A stretch of 61,830 bases of DNA from Deltaproteobacteria bacterium (GCA_016934985.1 JAFGRU010000104.1:1-61830); one strand, 5' to 3'; numbered from the stretch's first letter, positions 1 through 8,525 are shown. The notes: generated from the sequence alone by a model not told the origin. Translations and numbers: made by a program.

Positions 1-779
1 AGTTCTTCACTGATGGTCAGCATGGGGGCGGTACAGAAGGAGTCGCCGGTGTGAACGCCCATGGGGTCGACGTTTTCGATGAAACAGACCGTGATTTTGT
101 TGTTGTCGGCGTCGCGGACCACTTCGAGTTCGAGTTCCTCCCAGCCCAGGACCGACTCTTCAACCAGAACCTGGTGCACCATGCTGGCCGCCAGGCCGCG
201 GTTGACGATATCCCGGAATTCTTCCATATTGAAGACCAGGCCCCCGCCGGTTCCCCCCATGGTGTAGGCCGGGCGGATGACACAGGGCAGGCCGATGTCA
301 GCGACCAGCGCCTCGGCTTCGCCGAGACTGTTGGCGATCCCGCTGCGGGCCATTTCGATGCCGAGCGCGTCCATGGTTTTCTTGAACTCCATACGGTCTT
401 CACCACGCTCGATGGCATCGAGTTCGACGCCGATGACCCTGACACCGAACTTTTCCAGAACCCCCGCCTTATGCAGTTCGGAAGAGAGGTTCAACCCGGT
501 CTGTCCGCCGAGGTTTGGAAGAAGGGCATCGGGACGTTCTTTTTCGATTATCTTGGTAAGGGTCGCGACATTGAGAGGCTCAATATAGGTGATATCAGCC
601 ATTCCCGGGTCGGTCATGATGGTGGCGGGGTTGGAATTCACCAGCAATATTTTGTAACCCAGTTCACGCAGGGCCTTACAGGCCTGGGTGCCGCTGTAAT
701 CGAACTCGCAAGCCTGGCCGATGATGATTGGCCCCGAGCCGATGATCATGACTTTGTCGATATCAGGGTGTTTGGACAT
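1..779 (-). CDS. carB: Carbamoyl-phosphate synthase large subunit, N-terminal part (cut by window edge)
   Basis: Large subunit of carbamoyl-phosphate synthase, which makes carbamoyl phosphate for pyrimidine and arginine synthesis. Translating the minus strand from the ATG at 779 gives a protein starting [17 protein letters not shown], then [20 protein letters not shown] and [12 protein letters not shown], the hallmark N-terminal sequence of CarB, and it stays open for 259 codons to the window edge. The stretch [12 protein letters not shown], typical of the first ATP-grasp domain, is seen near residue 172. A strong ribosome binding site (AAAGGAGGAAAG) precedes the start. About a quarter of the usual roughly 1070-residue protein is present. 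The family assignment is very secure. The first 90 bases upstream hold no gene, and a perfect 40-bp palindrome lies 92 bp upstream of the start. Confidence 0.95.
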   Translation of the reverse strand, partial: MSKHPDIDKVMIIGSGPIIIGQACEFDYSGTQACKALRELGYKILLVNSNPATIMTDPGMADITYIEPLNVATLTKIIEKERPDALLPNLGGQTGLNLSSELHKAGVLEKFGVRVIGVELDAIERGEDRMEFKKTMDALGIEMARSGIANSLGEAEALVADIGLPCVIRPAYTMGGTGGGLVFNMEEFRDIVNRGLAASMVHQVLVEESVLGWEELELEVVRDADNNKITVCFIENVDPMGVHTGDSFCTAPMLTISEE

Positions 780-870
780 ACAGACTTTCCTCCTTTGAAA
801 TCATTTGGATAGCATCGCAATATGTTTTTCAGGTCTGACAGGTTCTTGGGATGCTACCAGATTTTCGGGT

Positions 871-910
871 GAGTTGTGACAAATATTTCCGGAAATATTT
901 GTCACAACTC
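871..910. repeat. Perfect 40-bp palindrome upstream of carB
   Basis: The 20 bases GAGTTGTGACAAATATTTCC (871-890) are followed with no spacer by their exact reverse complement (891-910). It lies in the 340-bp gene-free stretch between the carB start (779) and the end of the ACT-domain gene (1120), both on the minus strand. There is no T-run on either side, so it is not an obvious intrinsic terminator. The outer TTGTGAC/GTCACAA resembles CRP/FNR-family half-sites, but the spacing is too wide for one standard dimer site. The rest of 780-1119 shows nothing else recognisable. Confidence 0.9.
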
Positions 911-1119
911 GTTGATTTATCGGGGAGGGAAATTTTGAACCATTAAAAGGGTTCAAAAAAGAGAAGAAGTAGGGGAAAAACCTCACTTGCCAGATCGATC
1001 AGGCGGCGGTGCCGTAACGGTTTTTGCGATCAGCCCGGTTGGGAGTATTGAAACAGGAATTTGAAAGAGCGGAGAGAGGACATCCTGAGGGGGCTTTCAA
1101 ATTCTAAATGATATCGAAA

Positions 1120-1653
1120 TCAGCCTCGGTAAGGGGCAATTTCGATATCCACGTTCATGTTGTCACCGATGATTTCCAAATCCTCTTCCATGTCGTGCAG
1201 GGAGAGCTGCGGCGGAACGAGAACGACGGCACTCATGGTAAAAAGCGGTGTGCCGCTCATGGGCGCCTTGGTCATGTTGGTATCCATGGTTTCGATATTG
1301 ATGCCATGCTCGGCCAGGTGATAGGCGATGTTATGAACGATCCCTTCATGGTCGGCGCCGCTGACCTGCACCTGGTAAGGCATCCAGCCGCTGAGTTTTT
1401 CCGGATCGGTGAGCATGGTCGGGCAGATGGAAATAGAAAAACCGTCATCGCGAAGATGTTGGATGCTGTGGTTTAATTCTTCGTATTGGGATTCCGGCAG
1501 GGAAATGAGCATAAGCATGGCGAATTCGCCGCCAAGGCGGGCCATGCGGCTCGAATCAACGTTGCCGCGTGCGTTGAGAACAATTTTGGTGACCCGTTCG
1601 ACAATTCCGATCCGGTCATGGCCGGTCAGAGTTAATACCAGGTTTTTTCGCAT
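1120..1653 (-). CDS. Two-ACT-domain regulatory protein, GcvR-like
   Basis: A 177-residue protein made of two tandem ACT domains: residues about 1-80 (starting MRKNLVLTLTGHDRIGIVERV) and about 90-170 (QVQVSGADHEGIVHNIAYHL). ACT domains bind amino acids, and the double-ACT layout is that of the glycine cleavage system repressor GcvR and related proteins, but no gcv genes are visible here, so the target is unknown. The GTGH/SGADHEGI-type turns that bind ligand at the ACT dimer interface are present in both halves. The start has a strong ribosome binding site (AGGAGGACTCCTC). It lies upstream of carB on the same strand, separated by 340 bp with the 40-bp palindrome, so it is probably its own unit. 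An arginine/pyrimidine connection with carB is only inference. Confidence 0.8.
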   Translation of the reverse strand: MRKNLVLTLTGHDRIGIVERVTKIVLNARGNVDSSRMARLGGEFAMLMLISLPESQYEELNHSIQHLRDDGFSISICPTMLTDPEKLSGWMPYQVQVSGADHEGIVHNIAYHLAEHGINIETMDTNMTKAPMSGTPLFTMSAVVLVPPQLSLHDMEEDLEIIGDNMNVDIEIAPYRG

Positions 1654-1751
1654 GAGGAGTCCTCCTGAGTTTCATGTGTTTGAAATTAGCCGCATTCGTT
1701 CTCGATAAATTAAAAAGGGAAGGTCCGTGTTTGTCAAATATTTCAAAGTGT

Positions 1752-3530
1752 TTATTCAGCCTTGAAAGTCATGCGGATCATCAGGCCGTTGGGGTTGTTG
1801 TTAGCGGCTTCGACTTGCCCGCCCATGCCGAGCACCAGTTTTCTGACCAGAGCCAGACCGATGCCGGTCCCTTTAGTTTTGCGGGTGAGAGAATCGTCAA
1901 CACGGTAAAAGTCATCGAAGAGATTTTTCAGGGCTTGTCGCGGTACACCGGGGCCGTTGTCAGCAATCTCAAGGCAGATTTTGTTCCCCTGTCGTGCGGC
2001 GCGCAGGAGGATTTCTTTGGCTTTCGCATCCTTCCCGAACTTTATACTGTTTTCGACGCAGTTGATGAGAATCTGGATCATGCCCTCGCGGTCAAAAGGA
2101 AAACGGAGGTCGGCCGCTATTTCCGTAGTGAAAGTAAAGCCCTCCTGACGGATCTGGGCATCGAGTACCGTTTTGACCTCCTCCACAGCGTCAGCCAGTG
2201 ATTGCTCGCGCATCTCGAAAACCCGGCTGTGATTTTCGAGCCGGGAGAATTCAAGGACATTGATGATCAGGCGCGAGAGGCGGCAGCTTTCCGAAGAGAT
2301 CGTGCGAAGATATTTGCTTTGCTTTTCCGGCGTGGTGGCGATCCCTTCCTGAAGCATGTCGGCGTACATGCGGATGTTGGTCAGCGGCGTTTTCAGTTCG
2401 TGGGTCACCGAGGAGACGAAGCCTGCCCGCCGTTTGGAAAGTTCGTGGATGCCCCGGGCGCTGCGGTAAATGAGAAACAGCCCGGCCAAAAGGATGGTGC
2501 CCACCACCGGTACCAGCAGGTTGAGCAGGTTGCGGCCCGGCGATGGGGGAAGATTCGTCGCGGCGAGGCGGGCCTCCAGGATGTCAAAGGGGCGCGGGAA
2601 AAGACGTTCCACAACGGCCGTTGGGCCGTTTTCAGCAGCTCCGGCTTGCCTGGTTATGGGGCTCTCAAGAGCAGTAGCGGTCAGTTTCAGTCGGGCGAAC
2701 TCGGCCACCGGTTCGCCGTTGAAATATTTTTCCTCCAGGTGAGCCAGAAATTGGGAAAGCTCAAGAACCAGGCCCTGGCTGACGGTGCGGTTGCCGAAAA
2801 GGACGCGGCGGAAGATGAAAACCCGTCCCCCGGCGAGAGGAAACGCCTCCATGGGAGTAAGTATGGGGCGGGTGGTTTCCGGGGCATAGGCGAAGTCTGG
2901 CGCCAATCCGGCTGGAGCCGAAGCTTGCGGGGTGGGGGCTGCCTGGGCGATGAAATCGGCTGCTTCCTCTGCTGCCAGATAACGGCCCCGTTCCTCTTTC
3001 TCGAGATAGCTTTGCTTGCTCTGGCTGCGCTGGAAATATTTGCCGGCCAGGGACCCCAGTCCTTCAGATTTCTTTTTATAAGCTTCTTTTATCTTATCCT
3101 CTTTAATCGTGTTCAGCTTTGGTCGAGGCGATATTTTGCGGCTAAGAAGCGGCGCGGCCCCTTTGAGTTCTCTGGTGGCTTCCTGCAGGGGGCCGGGGGC
3201 CTGCCTGGAACCGGTTGCGAGCGGATACTGCAGCGTCCCGTCGGCGTTGACCTGCAGATAACCAAGCACAAAAGGTTCTTCCGGTTGCCCTGCAAGGGGT
3301 GAGGTTTTGCCCGCCTGAAAAGGTCCGTAATCCGTTACCGGGCGCCTTTCCTCGCGGCGGATCATGGCCGCCATCTCTTCCTCCATGCGGTCGAAAAGGG
3401 CCTCTCCGAAAAAGCGGAATTCCGCCTGTTCTTCCTGCCCGAGGCTCTGGTAGGCGCGGGTCACGACCCAACCCAGGGGTACGGCGAGAAGTATTATGAA
3501 AAGCGCCATCAGAAAAGAGAGTTTTTTCAT
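1752..3530 (-). CDS. Membrane sensor histidine kinase
   Basis: Sensor kinase of a two-component system, 592 residues. A transmembrane helix near residues 5-25, a long periplasmic region of about 310 residues with no sensor fold I recognise, a second helix near 335-357 (LLVPVVGTILLAGLFLIY), then the HisKA domain with phospho-acceptor His377 in SSVTHELKTPL. The HATPase domain follows, with an N box (INCVENSIKFG), G1 (ADNGPGVP) and G2 (GTGIGLALV). No HAMP domain is evident between helix and kinase. The ATG at 3530 is chosen over an in-frame TTG at 3539; the binding site is weak for both. The cognate regulator is encoded upstream on the same strand, but the two are 328 bp apart because a nested repeat element lies between them, so co-expression may be altered. 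Confidence 0.93.
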   Translation of the reverse strand: MKKLSFLMALFIILLAVPLGWVVTRAYQSLGQEEQAEFRFFGEALFDRMEEEMAAMIRREERRPVTDYGPFQAGKTSPLAGQPEEPFVLGYLQVNADGTLQYPLATGSRQAPGPLQEATRELKGAAPLLSRKISPRPKLNTIKEDKIKEAYKKKSEGLGSLAGKYFQRSQSKQSYLEKEERGRYLAAEEAADFIAQAAPTPQASAPAGLAPDFAYAPETTRPILTPMEAFPLAGGRVFIFRRVLFGNRTVSQGLVLELSQFLAHLEEKYFNGEPVAEFARLKLTATALESPITRQAGAAENGPTAVVERLFPRPFDILEARLAATNLPPSPGRNLLNLLVPVVGTILLAGLFLIYRSARGIHELSKRRAGFVSSVTHELKTPLTNIRMYADMLQEGIATTPEKQSKYLRTISSESCRLSRLIINVLEFSRLENHSRVFEMREQSLADAVEEVKTVLDAQIRQEGFTFTTEIAADLRFPFDREGMIQILINCVENSIKFGKDAKAKEILLRAARQGNKICLEIADNGPGVPRQALKNLFDDFYRVDDSLTRKTKGTGIGLALVRKLVLGMGGQVEAANNNPNGLMIRMTFKAE

Positions 3531-3554
3531 GGGTAACAATCCACTTTGTTGGGT

Positions 3555-3840
3555 GATGGGCTCGGAACACTCATTTCAAGGGCCGCATAAACCCATCCAT
3601 GGGGGCAGCTTGGCCCACTCATAAAGCCTTTTGCTGCAACCGTCAATTTGTACGCCATCTCAAGCCGTGCTCGCTCCTTGCTCTTCGACGTACTGTTAGT
3701 ACGCCTGCAGGGCGCGTCCCTGCGCTTGGCTTGATCTGACGCAAACTTGCCGGTTTCACGACGAAGCCTTATGAATGTACCAAGCTTAACTGTCGCCATC
3801 CAGGCGCCAGATGCCCTTTCCAGGGGCTTTTAAAGCCCAT
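3555..3840. repeat. Interspersed repeat family 1, copy A (interrupted)
   Basis: The outer parts of this stretch match copies B (6541-6659), C (53636-53737) and the half-copy D (16143-16180). The left part includes AAGGGCCGCATAAACCCATC and the right part the block CGCCATCCAGGCGCCAGATG. Its ends pair with each other (ATGGGCT at 3556-3562, AGCCCAT at 3834-3840). The copy is split by a second palindromic element at 3607-3786. It fills the gap between the response regulator and the kinase genes. No coding sequence is seen in it. Confidence 0.8.
3607..3786. repeat. 180-bp palindromic (MITE-like) element nested in copy A
   Basis: A long imperfect inverted repeat centred at 3696. The ends are AGCTTGG (3607-3613) and CCAAGCT (3780-3786), followed inward by CACTCATAAAGCC on the left, matched by the complement of ATTCATAAGGCT on the right. 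The centre reads CGTAC-TGTTA-GTACG. The host repeat resumes directly on both sides, as expected for an insertion. The target is around GCTTAA in copy B. AGCTT at both borders could be a short target duplication or part of the terminal repeat. There is no open frame, so mobility would have to be supplied in trans. Confidence 0.75.
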
Positions 3841-3858
3841 TTTGCGGAGAAGTAACTT

Positions 3859-4596
3859 TCATTGTTTGTTTCCATTGTTTTCAACAGCCAACTGGTAGCC
3901 TTTGCCGCGCACCGTACGCAGGAAAGGGTTGCCGTCCTTTGCGGCGGGGTCAAACTCGGGTGCCACGGCCGCGATCTTTTTGCGCAGCTTGGCCATGTGA
4001 ATGTCCACGGTCCGGGTTTCGATATCCGGATCGGAATACTGCCAGACCTCGGTGAGGAGTTCCTGCTGGGATATGCTGCGCCCCCGGTTGCGATCCAGGT
4101 AAGCGATAATTTCCATTTCGCGGGAGGTCAGGGAGGTCTGAGCTTCACCGTTCTTCAAAAGTAAGTTCTCTCCGTCGAAGACCAATCCGCCAATTGTCAG
4201 GACGTCGGGCGTCGGGGCCTTGCCGCTGCGGCGCAGCAGAGCTTCGATCCGGGCCAGCAACTCGCTCAGGGAGAAGGGTTTGCGCACATAGTCGTCAGCA
4301 CCGGTGCGAAGGCCGGTGATCACATCGCTTTCGGCCCCCTTGGCCGTGAGCATGAGAATCGCCTGGTTCGACTTTCGGGCGCGTAACTCTTTGCAGATGG
4401 AAAAGCCGTCCAGCCCCGGCAGCATGACGTCGAGGATTACCAGGTCGAAATTTCCCGCGAGGGCAGTGCTGAGACCTTTGTTGCCATCCGCGACCCCTTC
4501 AGGAGCGTAGCCGTGGAAAGCCAGCAGGTCGAGAAGTCCTTCAAGGATGCCGGGATCGTCTTCCACCACAAGAATCTGGGCTTTTTTTCCGGACAT
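3859..4596 (-). CDS. OmpR/PhoB-family response regulator
   Basis: DNA-binding response regulator, 245 residues, partner of the kinase encoded just downstream. N-terminal receiver: acidic pocket EDDPG near residues 11-15, phospho-acceptor Asp in DLVILDVMLPG near residue 55, conserved Lys in VRKPFS near 105. C-terminal winged-helix domain: LTSREMEIIAYL, TRTVDIHMAKLRKKI and the terminal RTVRGKGYQL typical of OmpR/PhoB regulators. The ATG at 4596 is chosen because it carries a GGAG site 8 bases upstream; the longer frame to 4641 adds an unconserved leader. Direct TTACCT boxes spaced 10 bp lie 88-130 bp upstream (4684-4726), between this gene and the divergent vWA gene, which suggests autoregulation and control of the neighbour. 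Confidence 0.95.
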   Translation of the reverse strand: MSGKKAQILVVEDDPGILEGLLDLLAFHGYAPEGVADGNKGLSTALAGNFDLVILDVMLPGLDGFSICKELRARKSNQAILMLTAKGAESDVITGLRTGADDYVRKPFSLSELLARIEALLRRSGKAPTPDVLTIGGLVFDGENLLLKNGEAQTSLTSREMEIIAYLDRNRGRSISQQELLTEVWQYSDPDIETRTVDIHMAKLRKKIAAVAPEFDPAAKDGNPFLRTVRGKGYQLAVENNGNKQ

Positions 4597-4683
4597 GGTG
4601 ATTCTCCATTTTTCGCGATTTTTTTCTGGGCAAGAACCCAAGGGTTGCGCCCCCTGACGGCGCCTTACTCTTTTCTTGGCACG

Positions 4684-4726
4684 TTACCTGTTTTTACCTC
4701 ATTCGGGCAAGAGATGAAGGTAAAAA
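4684..4726. promoter_or_regulatory. Candidate OmpR-type operator (TTACCT repeats)
   Basis: TTACCT occurs at 4684-4689 and again at 4694-4699, a start-to-start distance of 10 bp, as expected for tandem binding of OmpR-family dimers on one DNA face. An inverted copy AGGTAA sits at 4718-4723, as part of a 9-bp inverted repeat TTTTTACCT/AGGTAAAAA (4691-4699 and 4718-4726). The site lies in the divergent intergenic region between the response regulator (start 4596) and the vWA gene (start 4853). Function is inference from spacing and context. Confidence 0.5.
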
Positions 4727-4852
4727 GTATGTAAATTTTAAGCGAAATTGTTTTACACAACATTGCATGGTGTTCCTCTTTGGTCTCTGTCAGGCTTGCG
4801 GAAAAGAACAAATCATTTTTTATCAGCCATTCGAAAACCAAAAGGAGGACCC

Positions 4853-6403
4853 ATGAAAAACAGAGTGATGAGATCATTGAGCGTTTTACTTTTCTTGTGT
4901 TTTGTTCTGCAGGCCCTGGTGGCTCAGGCTGCGGATTCGGTCTCGCCGCGGGTGGAGCTGGAGAACCCCTATCTTCTGGCCGGTCAGAAACAGACCGTGC
5001 ACCTGCTTATCCGCTTCGCCGTGGAAGGTGAGCGTGATGGAGACCGACAGCGGGAAAACCTCAACCTCGGGCTGGTCATCGACCGCTCCGGCTCCATGGC
5101 CGACCGCGGCAAGCTGACCTATGCGAAACGCGCCGCCCAGGACCTGATCGGGCATCTGAAGGCCGACGATATTATTGGTATCGTCGAATATGACGACCGC
5201 ATTTCGGTGCTGTGGCCGTCTTCTTCCGCTGATGATCCCAACGCCATCCGCAGGGCCATTGCCCGCCTCACTCCCGGTGGCAGCACCAACCTCGCGGGAG
5301 GCATGATGGAAGGCGGCCGCGAAGTGCTGCGCAACGGTCTTGGCGGTATTCGGAGGGTATTTCTCATGTCCGACGGCCTCGCCAATGTTGGTGTCACCGA
5401 TCGCCATGCCATCGCCCGGCTGGCTTCCTCCATGCGCCGCAATGGGGTGCGCATCACCACCATGGGGCTGGGCCTCGACTATGACGAAGACCTGATGCAG
5501 CTCGTGGCTGAAAGCGGCGGCGGCAGTTATTATTTTATCGAGCATCCCAACCAGATCGCGCGGATCTTCTCCGAGGAGATGGGCCGCCTCGACCGTCTCG
5601 TCAGCCGCGACGCAACTCTGGAATTCAACTGGGGGAATGCGGTCAAGAGGGCGGAAGTGGTCGGCTATCCTTCCAGCCGGAAAGGCGGGGGGACCCAGGT
5701 CAACCTCACTGATTTCTACCAGGGTGAAAACCGCACCGTTCTGGTCAAACTCCAGCTTGCCCCCTGTCCGAAGGGCAAAATCGACCTCGGAAGCATGACC
5801 CTTGGTTACCAGGACCTGGTCGATGGCCGGAGCAAAAAGATTTCCCGCCCGGTCAAGGCGGTTTGTACCCGTGAAGTGGCCGAAGTCAAGGAAAACGAGA
5901 ACAAAAAGGTGGCCGTGGAATCGCGTCTGATTGTTGCCGACCAGGTCCATGAAGAGGCTGTTCGTCTTTATGAGGCCGGCAAAGCTCCGGAGGCCCGGCA
6001 GGCCATGGCGTCTCTGAGCCAGGATTTGAGCAAGGATATGGACCGTTACCAGGACCCCCAGCTGCAGAAGAAACTGGACGCTTTGTCCATGGAAAAAGCT
6101 GAAATCGCCCAGGCGGAATCCGATGCCTCCTACCGCAAGAGCTACCTCAAAAAACGCAAGTCGGCCTTTTTCAGCTCGCAGAAAGGGAACCGCGGCGGAT
6201 ACATGCTGCAGGAAGGGACCCAGGGCTATCAGGTCAAGGATCTCCAGCAGGCCCTGAAAAAGGAGGGTCTTTACAAGGGGCCGGAAGACGGCATATTTGA
6301 CGACGAGGTCCGTCTGGCAGTGGAAAAATACCAGAAGGCCAAAGGGCTGCCGGTGGACGGTATTGCGGGTCCGAAAACCTTGAAAGGATTAGGGTTGTAT
6401 TGA
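4853..6403 (+). CDS. Secreted von Willebrand A domain protein with C-terminal peptidoglycan-binding domain
   Basis: A 516-residue exported protein. Signal peptide about 1-27 ending LVAQAA. vWA domain about residues 70-245 with an intact metal-ion (MIDAS) motif DRSGSMA at 77-83 and downstream Thr (GGSTNLAGG) and Asp (MSDGLANVG) positions. A middle region follows with a charged, helical, alanine/lysine-rich stretch (about 365-440). A PG_binding_1 domain ends the protein (about 450-516; LQQALKKEGLYKGPEDG, VDGIAGPKTLKGLGL). It probably acts in the periplasm or at the cell wall, binding a partner through the vWA fold. The ATG at 4853 has an AAGGAGG site and begins the signal peptide; upstream in-frame starts are unlikely. 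It is divergent from the two-component pair, and a decayed duplicate of its 3' end lies at 9837-9998. Confidence 0.88.
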   Translation: MKNRVMRSLSVLLFLCFVLQALVAQAADSVSPRVELENPYLLAGQKQTVHLLIRFAVEGERDGDRQRENLNLGLVIDRSGSMADRGKLTYAKRAAQDLIGHLKADDIIGIVEYDDRISVLWPSSSADDPNAIRRAIARLTPGGSTNLAGGMMEGGREVLRNGLGGIRRVFLMSDGLANVGVTDRHAIARLASSMRRNGVRITTMGLGLDYDEDLMQLVAESGGGSYYFIEHPNQIARIFSEEMGRLDRLVSRDATLEFNWGNAVKRAEVVGYPSSRKGGGTQVNLTDFYQGENRTVLVKLQLAPCPKGKIDLGSMTLGYQDLVDGRSKKISRPVKAVCTREVAEVKENENKKVAVESRLIVADQVHEEAVRLYEAGKAPEARQAMASLSQDLSKDMDRYQDPQLQKKLDALSMEKAEIAQAESDASYRKSYLKKRKSAFFSSQKGNRGGYMLQEGTQGYQVKDLQQALKKEGLYKGPEDGIFDDEVRLAVEKYQKAKGLPVDGIAGPKTLKGLGLY

Positions 6404-6421
6404 GTTGGAAGTGCTGGAAAA

Positions 6422-6455
6422 AACAGGGAGCGGTGTTTTTTTGCCGCTCCCTGTT
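6422..6455 (+). terminator. Stem-loop terminator after the vWA gene
   Basis: AACAGGGAGCGG (6422-6433) pairs perfectly with CCGCTCCCTGTT (6444-6455) around a T-rich 10-base loop, 19 bp after the vWA stop codon. The T-run is in the loop rather than after the stem, so it may be a weak intrinsic terminator or a 3'-end stabiliser. Confidence 0.6.
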
Positions 6456-6540
6456 CTTGGAAAGATCAAATCGGAAGATTTGCCAAGGGGGACATGAAAT
6501 ATTAGACGGGATTTTGTATTTCAAACAGCTATGTTCCAGT

Positions 6541-6659
6541 CCATTGAATGGGATTGGATCGCCCATCCCAGGGCCGTATAAACCCATCCTTGGACGCTTA
6601 ATTTACGCCATACAGGCGTCAGATGCACTTCCCATGGCCGCCCCAGTCCCATGGAATGG
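6541..6659. repeat. Interspersed repeat family 1, copy B (intact)
   Basis: A 119-bp element with 17-bp imperfect terminal inverted repeats: CCATTGAATGGGATTGG (6541-6557) and CCAGTCCCATGGAATGG (6643-6659), 14 of 17 positions complementary. The inside carries the family blocks AGGGCCGTATAAACCCATCC and ACGCCATACAGGCGTCAGAT. It fills most of the gap between the convergent vWA and lipoprotein genes. No reading frame of note. Confidence 0.8.
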
Positions 6660-6712
6660 TTTTTTTCGGTGACTATTACAGATGTCGAGAACATGTTTTT
6701 CCTTAAAAATAA

Positions 6713-8164
6713 TTAGAGTGGACCTCCTGCTCCCTCACCGTACTCGAATTTGGCAATGCTTGCAAACCACTCGTCCTCTCCCAGGTATGAGGTCCCCCCC
6801 AAATACCAGTTGATCAAATCCTCCAGATCGATGCCTGCTGCGCCCACCTGGGCAGAGGCGAGAGCATAATCCATGACGGCTGTATCCGGAACTGACCAGC
6901 GGCTGTTCCAGCCTTGGGTGGAGGTGAGGTCCGGCATAAAAAAGGAAATATTTGTTACGTTGGTATATTCAGCAGATCTGCCTTGCGAAACATGCATCGA
7001 GATCTGGTAATCGACATCCTCGGCTGTGCCGAAATACTGGGTGGTATAGCCGATAGCGTCTGTGTAGGTTGTGCCGGTCAGTCCTGGCAGCAGTTTGCCA
7101 CCGGATGTCTGGGAATCGAAGGCCCCGTCAAGGGGATCGGATGGGGGTTTAACAATCTTGTTTCCTTCAGAACGGAAACCTTGGAAATAGCTGATAAAGC
7201 TGGCATCGTCGGGCTCGATTCCCAAGTACAGTAAATAGACATCCTCAGGCCCCAGCAAAGCTCCAAGGGTGGTAAAGGTGAGGTCCGTATTATCGCTGGT
7301 TGATTTATCTCCCAGTTCCGCCTCTGTGTGGTTCGCGGTCAGGAGGTTTACGTCCCCACGGTAGAGAGATTTGTCCATGGGGTTATTGTCGGCATTCAAG
7401 ACCTGGATGGTATATGGGCCGGACAACGCATTGGCGACGTCAAATACATCGCCGGCTATGGTTTCCGTCAGTGTGCCCCCGTCTGTAAGTGACAGGTTGC
7501 GCCGGGCTTCCAGATGCGTCGGTAACTCAGAGAACGAATTGGCCCGGGTCACGATTAAGTCATAAGTGCCCGGGGGTTTTTCAAACGATTGGGAATAGGT
7601 GAAGCCTGAACTTATTCCCTCATAATCATCGTGCAGGGACAGACGGATGTAGGAGGAGCCAAAGCCGGTTGGTTCCTCAACCTCGACCTGGAGAGTGGCA
7701 CTCTCCTCCTGCGGAAGCAGCTCGTTGAAATCGAGGCTTGACAGTTCACTTACCGTCGTTTGCAGAGCGAAAGAGGTTACCCGTTGGGAACTGGCCAGGG
7801 CCATGACGACTACCAAACCGTATTTTCCGTCACCGTCGTCATCGGATATGTGCAGTACCCCATTATCCCACTGAAATGCTACTCCCCCTGTTGCTGCCTG
7901 TTGGAGTCCCAAAGCATTTAATTCCTCCATGGTGCCGACACTGATGAACTCCTGCCAGGCGCCGTCGCTTCCACCCTGGATGCCGATCCAGAGCGCATCT
8001 TCAATGGGAGGAAGGTCATTGGAGGAGGAACTGGAACCGCAACCTGCCAGGACCAATATCAGGAGGATTCCGAGAGCAATCCAGGCAAGCCGGAAGCCCT
8101 TGAAAAACAGATTTGCTGAGGTCGGTACCGTTTTACCGATGTCATATGGATGATGTTCAGTCAT
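6713..8164 (-). CDS. Large lipoprotein of unknown function
   Basis: A 483-residue lipoprotein. An N-terminal basic region and hydrophobic helix (about 28-41) end in the lipobox LAGC at about 39-42, followed by a serine-rich linker. The remainder is acidic, rich in beta-type sequence and aromatic residues, with many DG/DD turns (for example DDDGDGKYG near residue 105 and DNDTDL-like stretches), suggesting an extracellular or outer-membrane beta fold that could bind calcium. I recognise no family. The ATG at 8164 has a good AAGGAA site. It is convergent with the vWA gene and stands alone on its strand. Expression is probably independent. A substrate-binding or surface role is only a guess. Confidence 0.75.
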   Translation of the reverse strand: MTEHHPYDIGKTVPTSANLFFKGFRLAWIALGILLILVLAGCGSSSSSNDLPPIEDALWIGIQGGSDGAWQEFISVGTMEELNALGLQQAATGGVAFQWDNGVLHISDDDGDGKYGLVVVMALASSQRVTSFALQTTVSELSSLDFNELLPQEESATLQVEVEEPTGFGSSYIRLSLHDDYEGISSGFTYSQSFEKPPGTYDLIVTRANSFSELPTHLEARRNLSLTDGGTLTETIAGDVFDVANALSGPYTIQVLNADNNPMDKSLYRGDVNLLTANHTEAELGDKSTSDNTDLTFTTLGALLGPEDVYLLYLGIEPDDASFISYFQGFRSEGNKIVKPPSDPLDGAFDSQTSGGKLLPGLTGTTYTDAIGYTTQYFGTAEDVDYQISMHVSQGRSAEYTNVTNISFFMPDLTSTQGWNSRWSVPDTAVMDYALASAQVGAAGIDLEDLINWYLGGTSYLGEDEWFASIAKFEYGEGAGGPL

Positions 8165-8525
8165 GCAGTCATTCCTTTCACTTGAAAATGTTTTCCTGTG
8201 GAGAGTCGTCGAGAGGTATTTTTACGGAGATAATTATAAGAAAAAATGGCCGTTTGATTTATCGGGATAACCTGGGAAATTGTTCGCCCTTTGTTCGGCA
8301 ATACGCCCGATTCAGGTATCTGGAACTGTGGATAACCGGATGTTATGAAGAGCCCGATGAATCATCTCGGGAAAAACCGGTCCGGAAATTCAAATGATCG
8401 TACGGAGTCGCGAGCTTTAGTATTTTTCTGAATAATTACAGCCGTTTATTTTCCTGGCAAAAGGCCGCTCTTAACAGTCGACTTTTGTGTCAACTTTTGC
8501 TATTTTTCTTTTCTTGAAAGGAAAA
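8165..8525. other. Gene-free divergent intergenic stretch
   Basis: This 361-bp stretch separates the divergent lipoprotein (start 8164) and LuxR-type gene (start 8526). It must contain both promoters, but no confident -35/-10 pair, repeat or hairpin was picked out by eye. A short open frame across 8113-8397 overlaps the lipoprotein start on the other strand and looks spurious. Confidence 0.5.

Noticed and set aside
51-812. A 253-codon plus-strand open frame over the start of the window
   Set aside because: It is the reverse complement shadow of the N-terminal part of carB, which is unmistakable on the minus strand.
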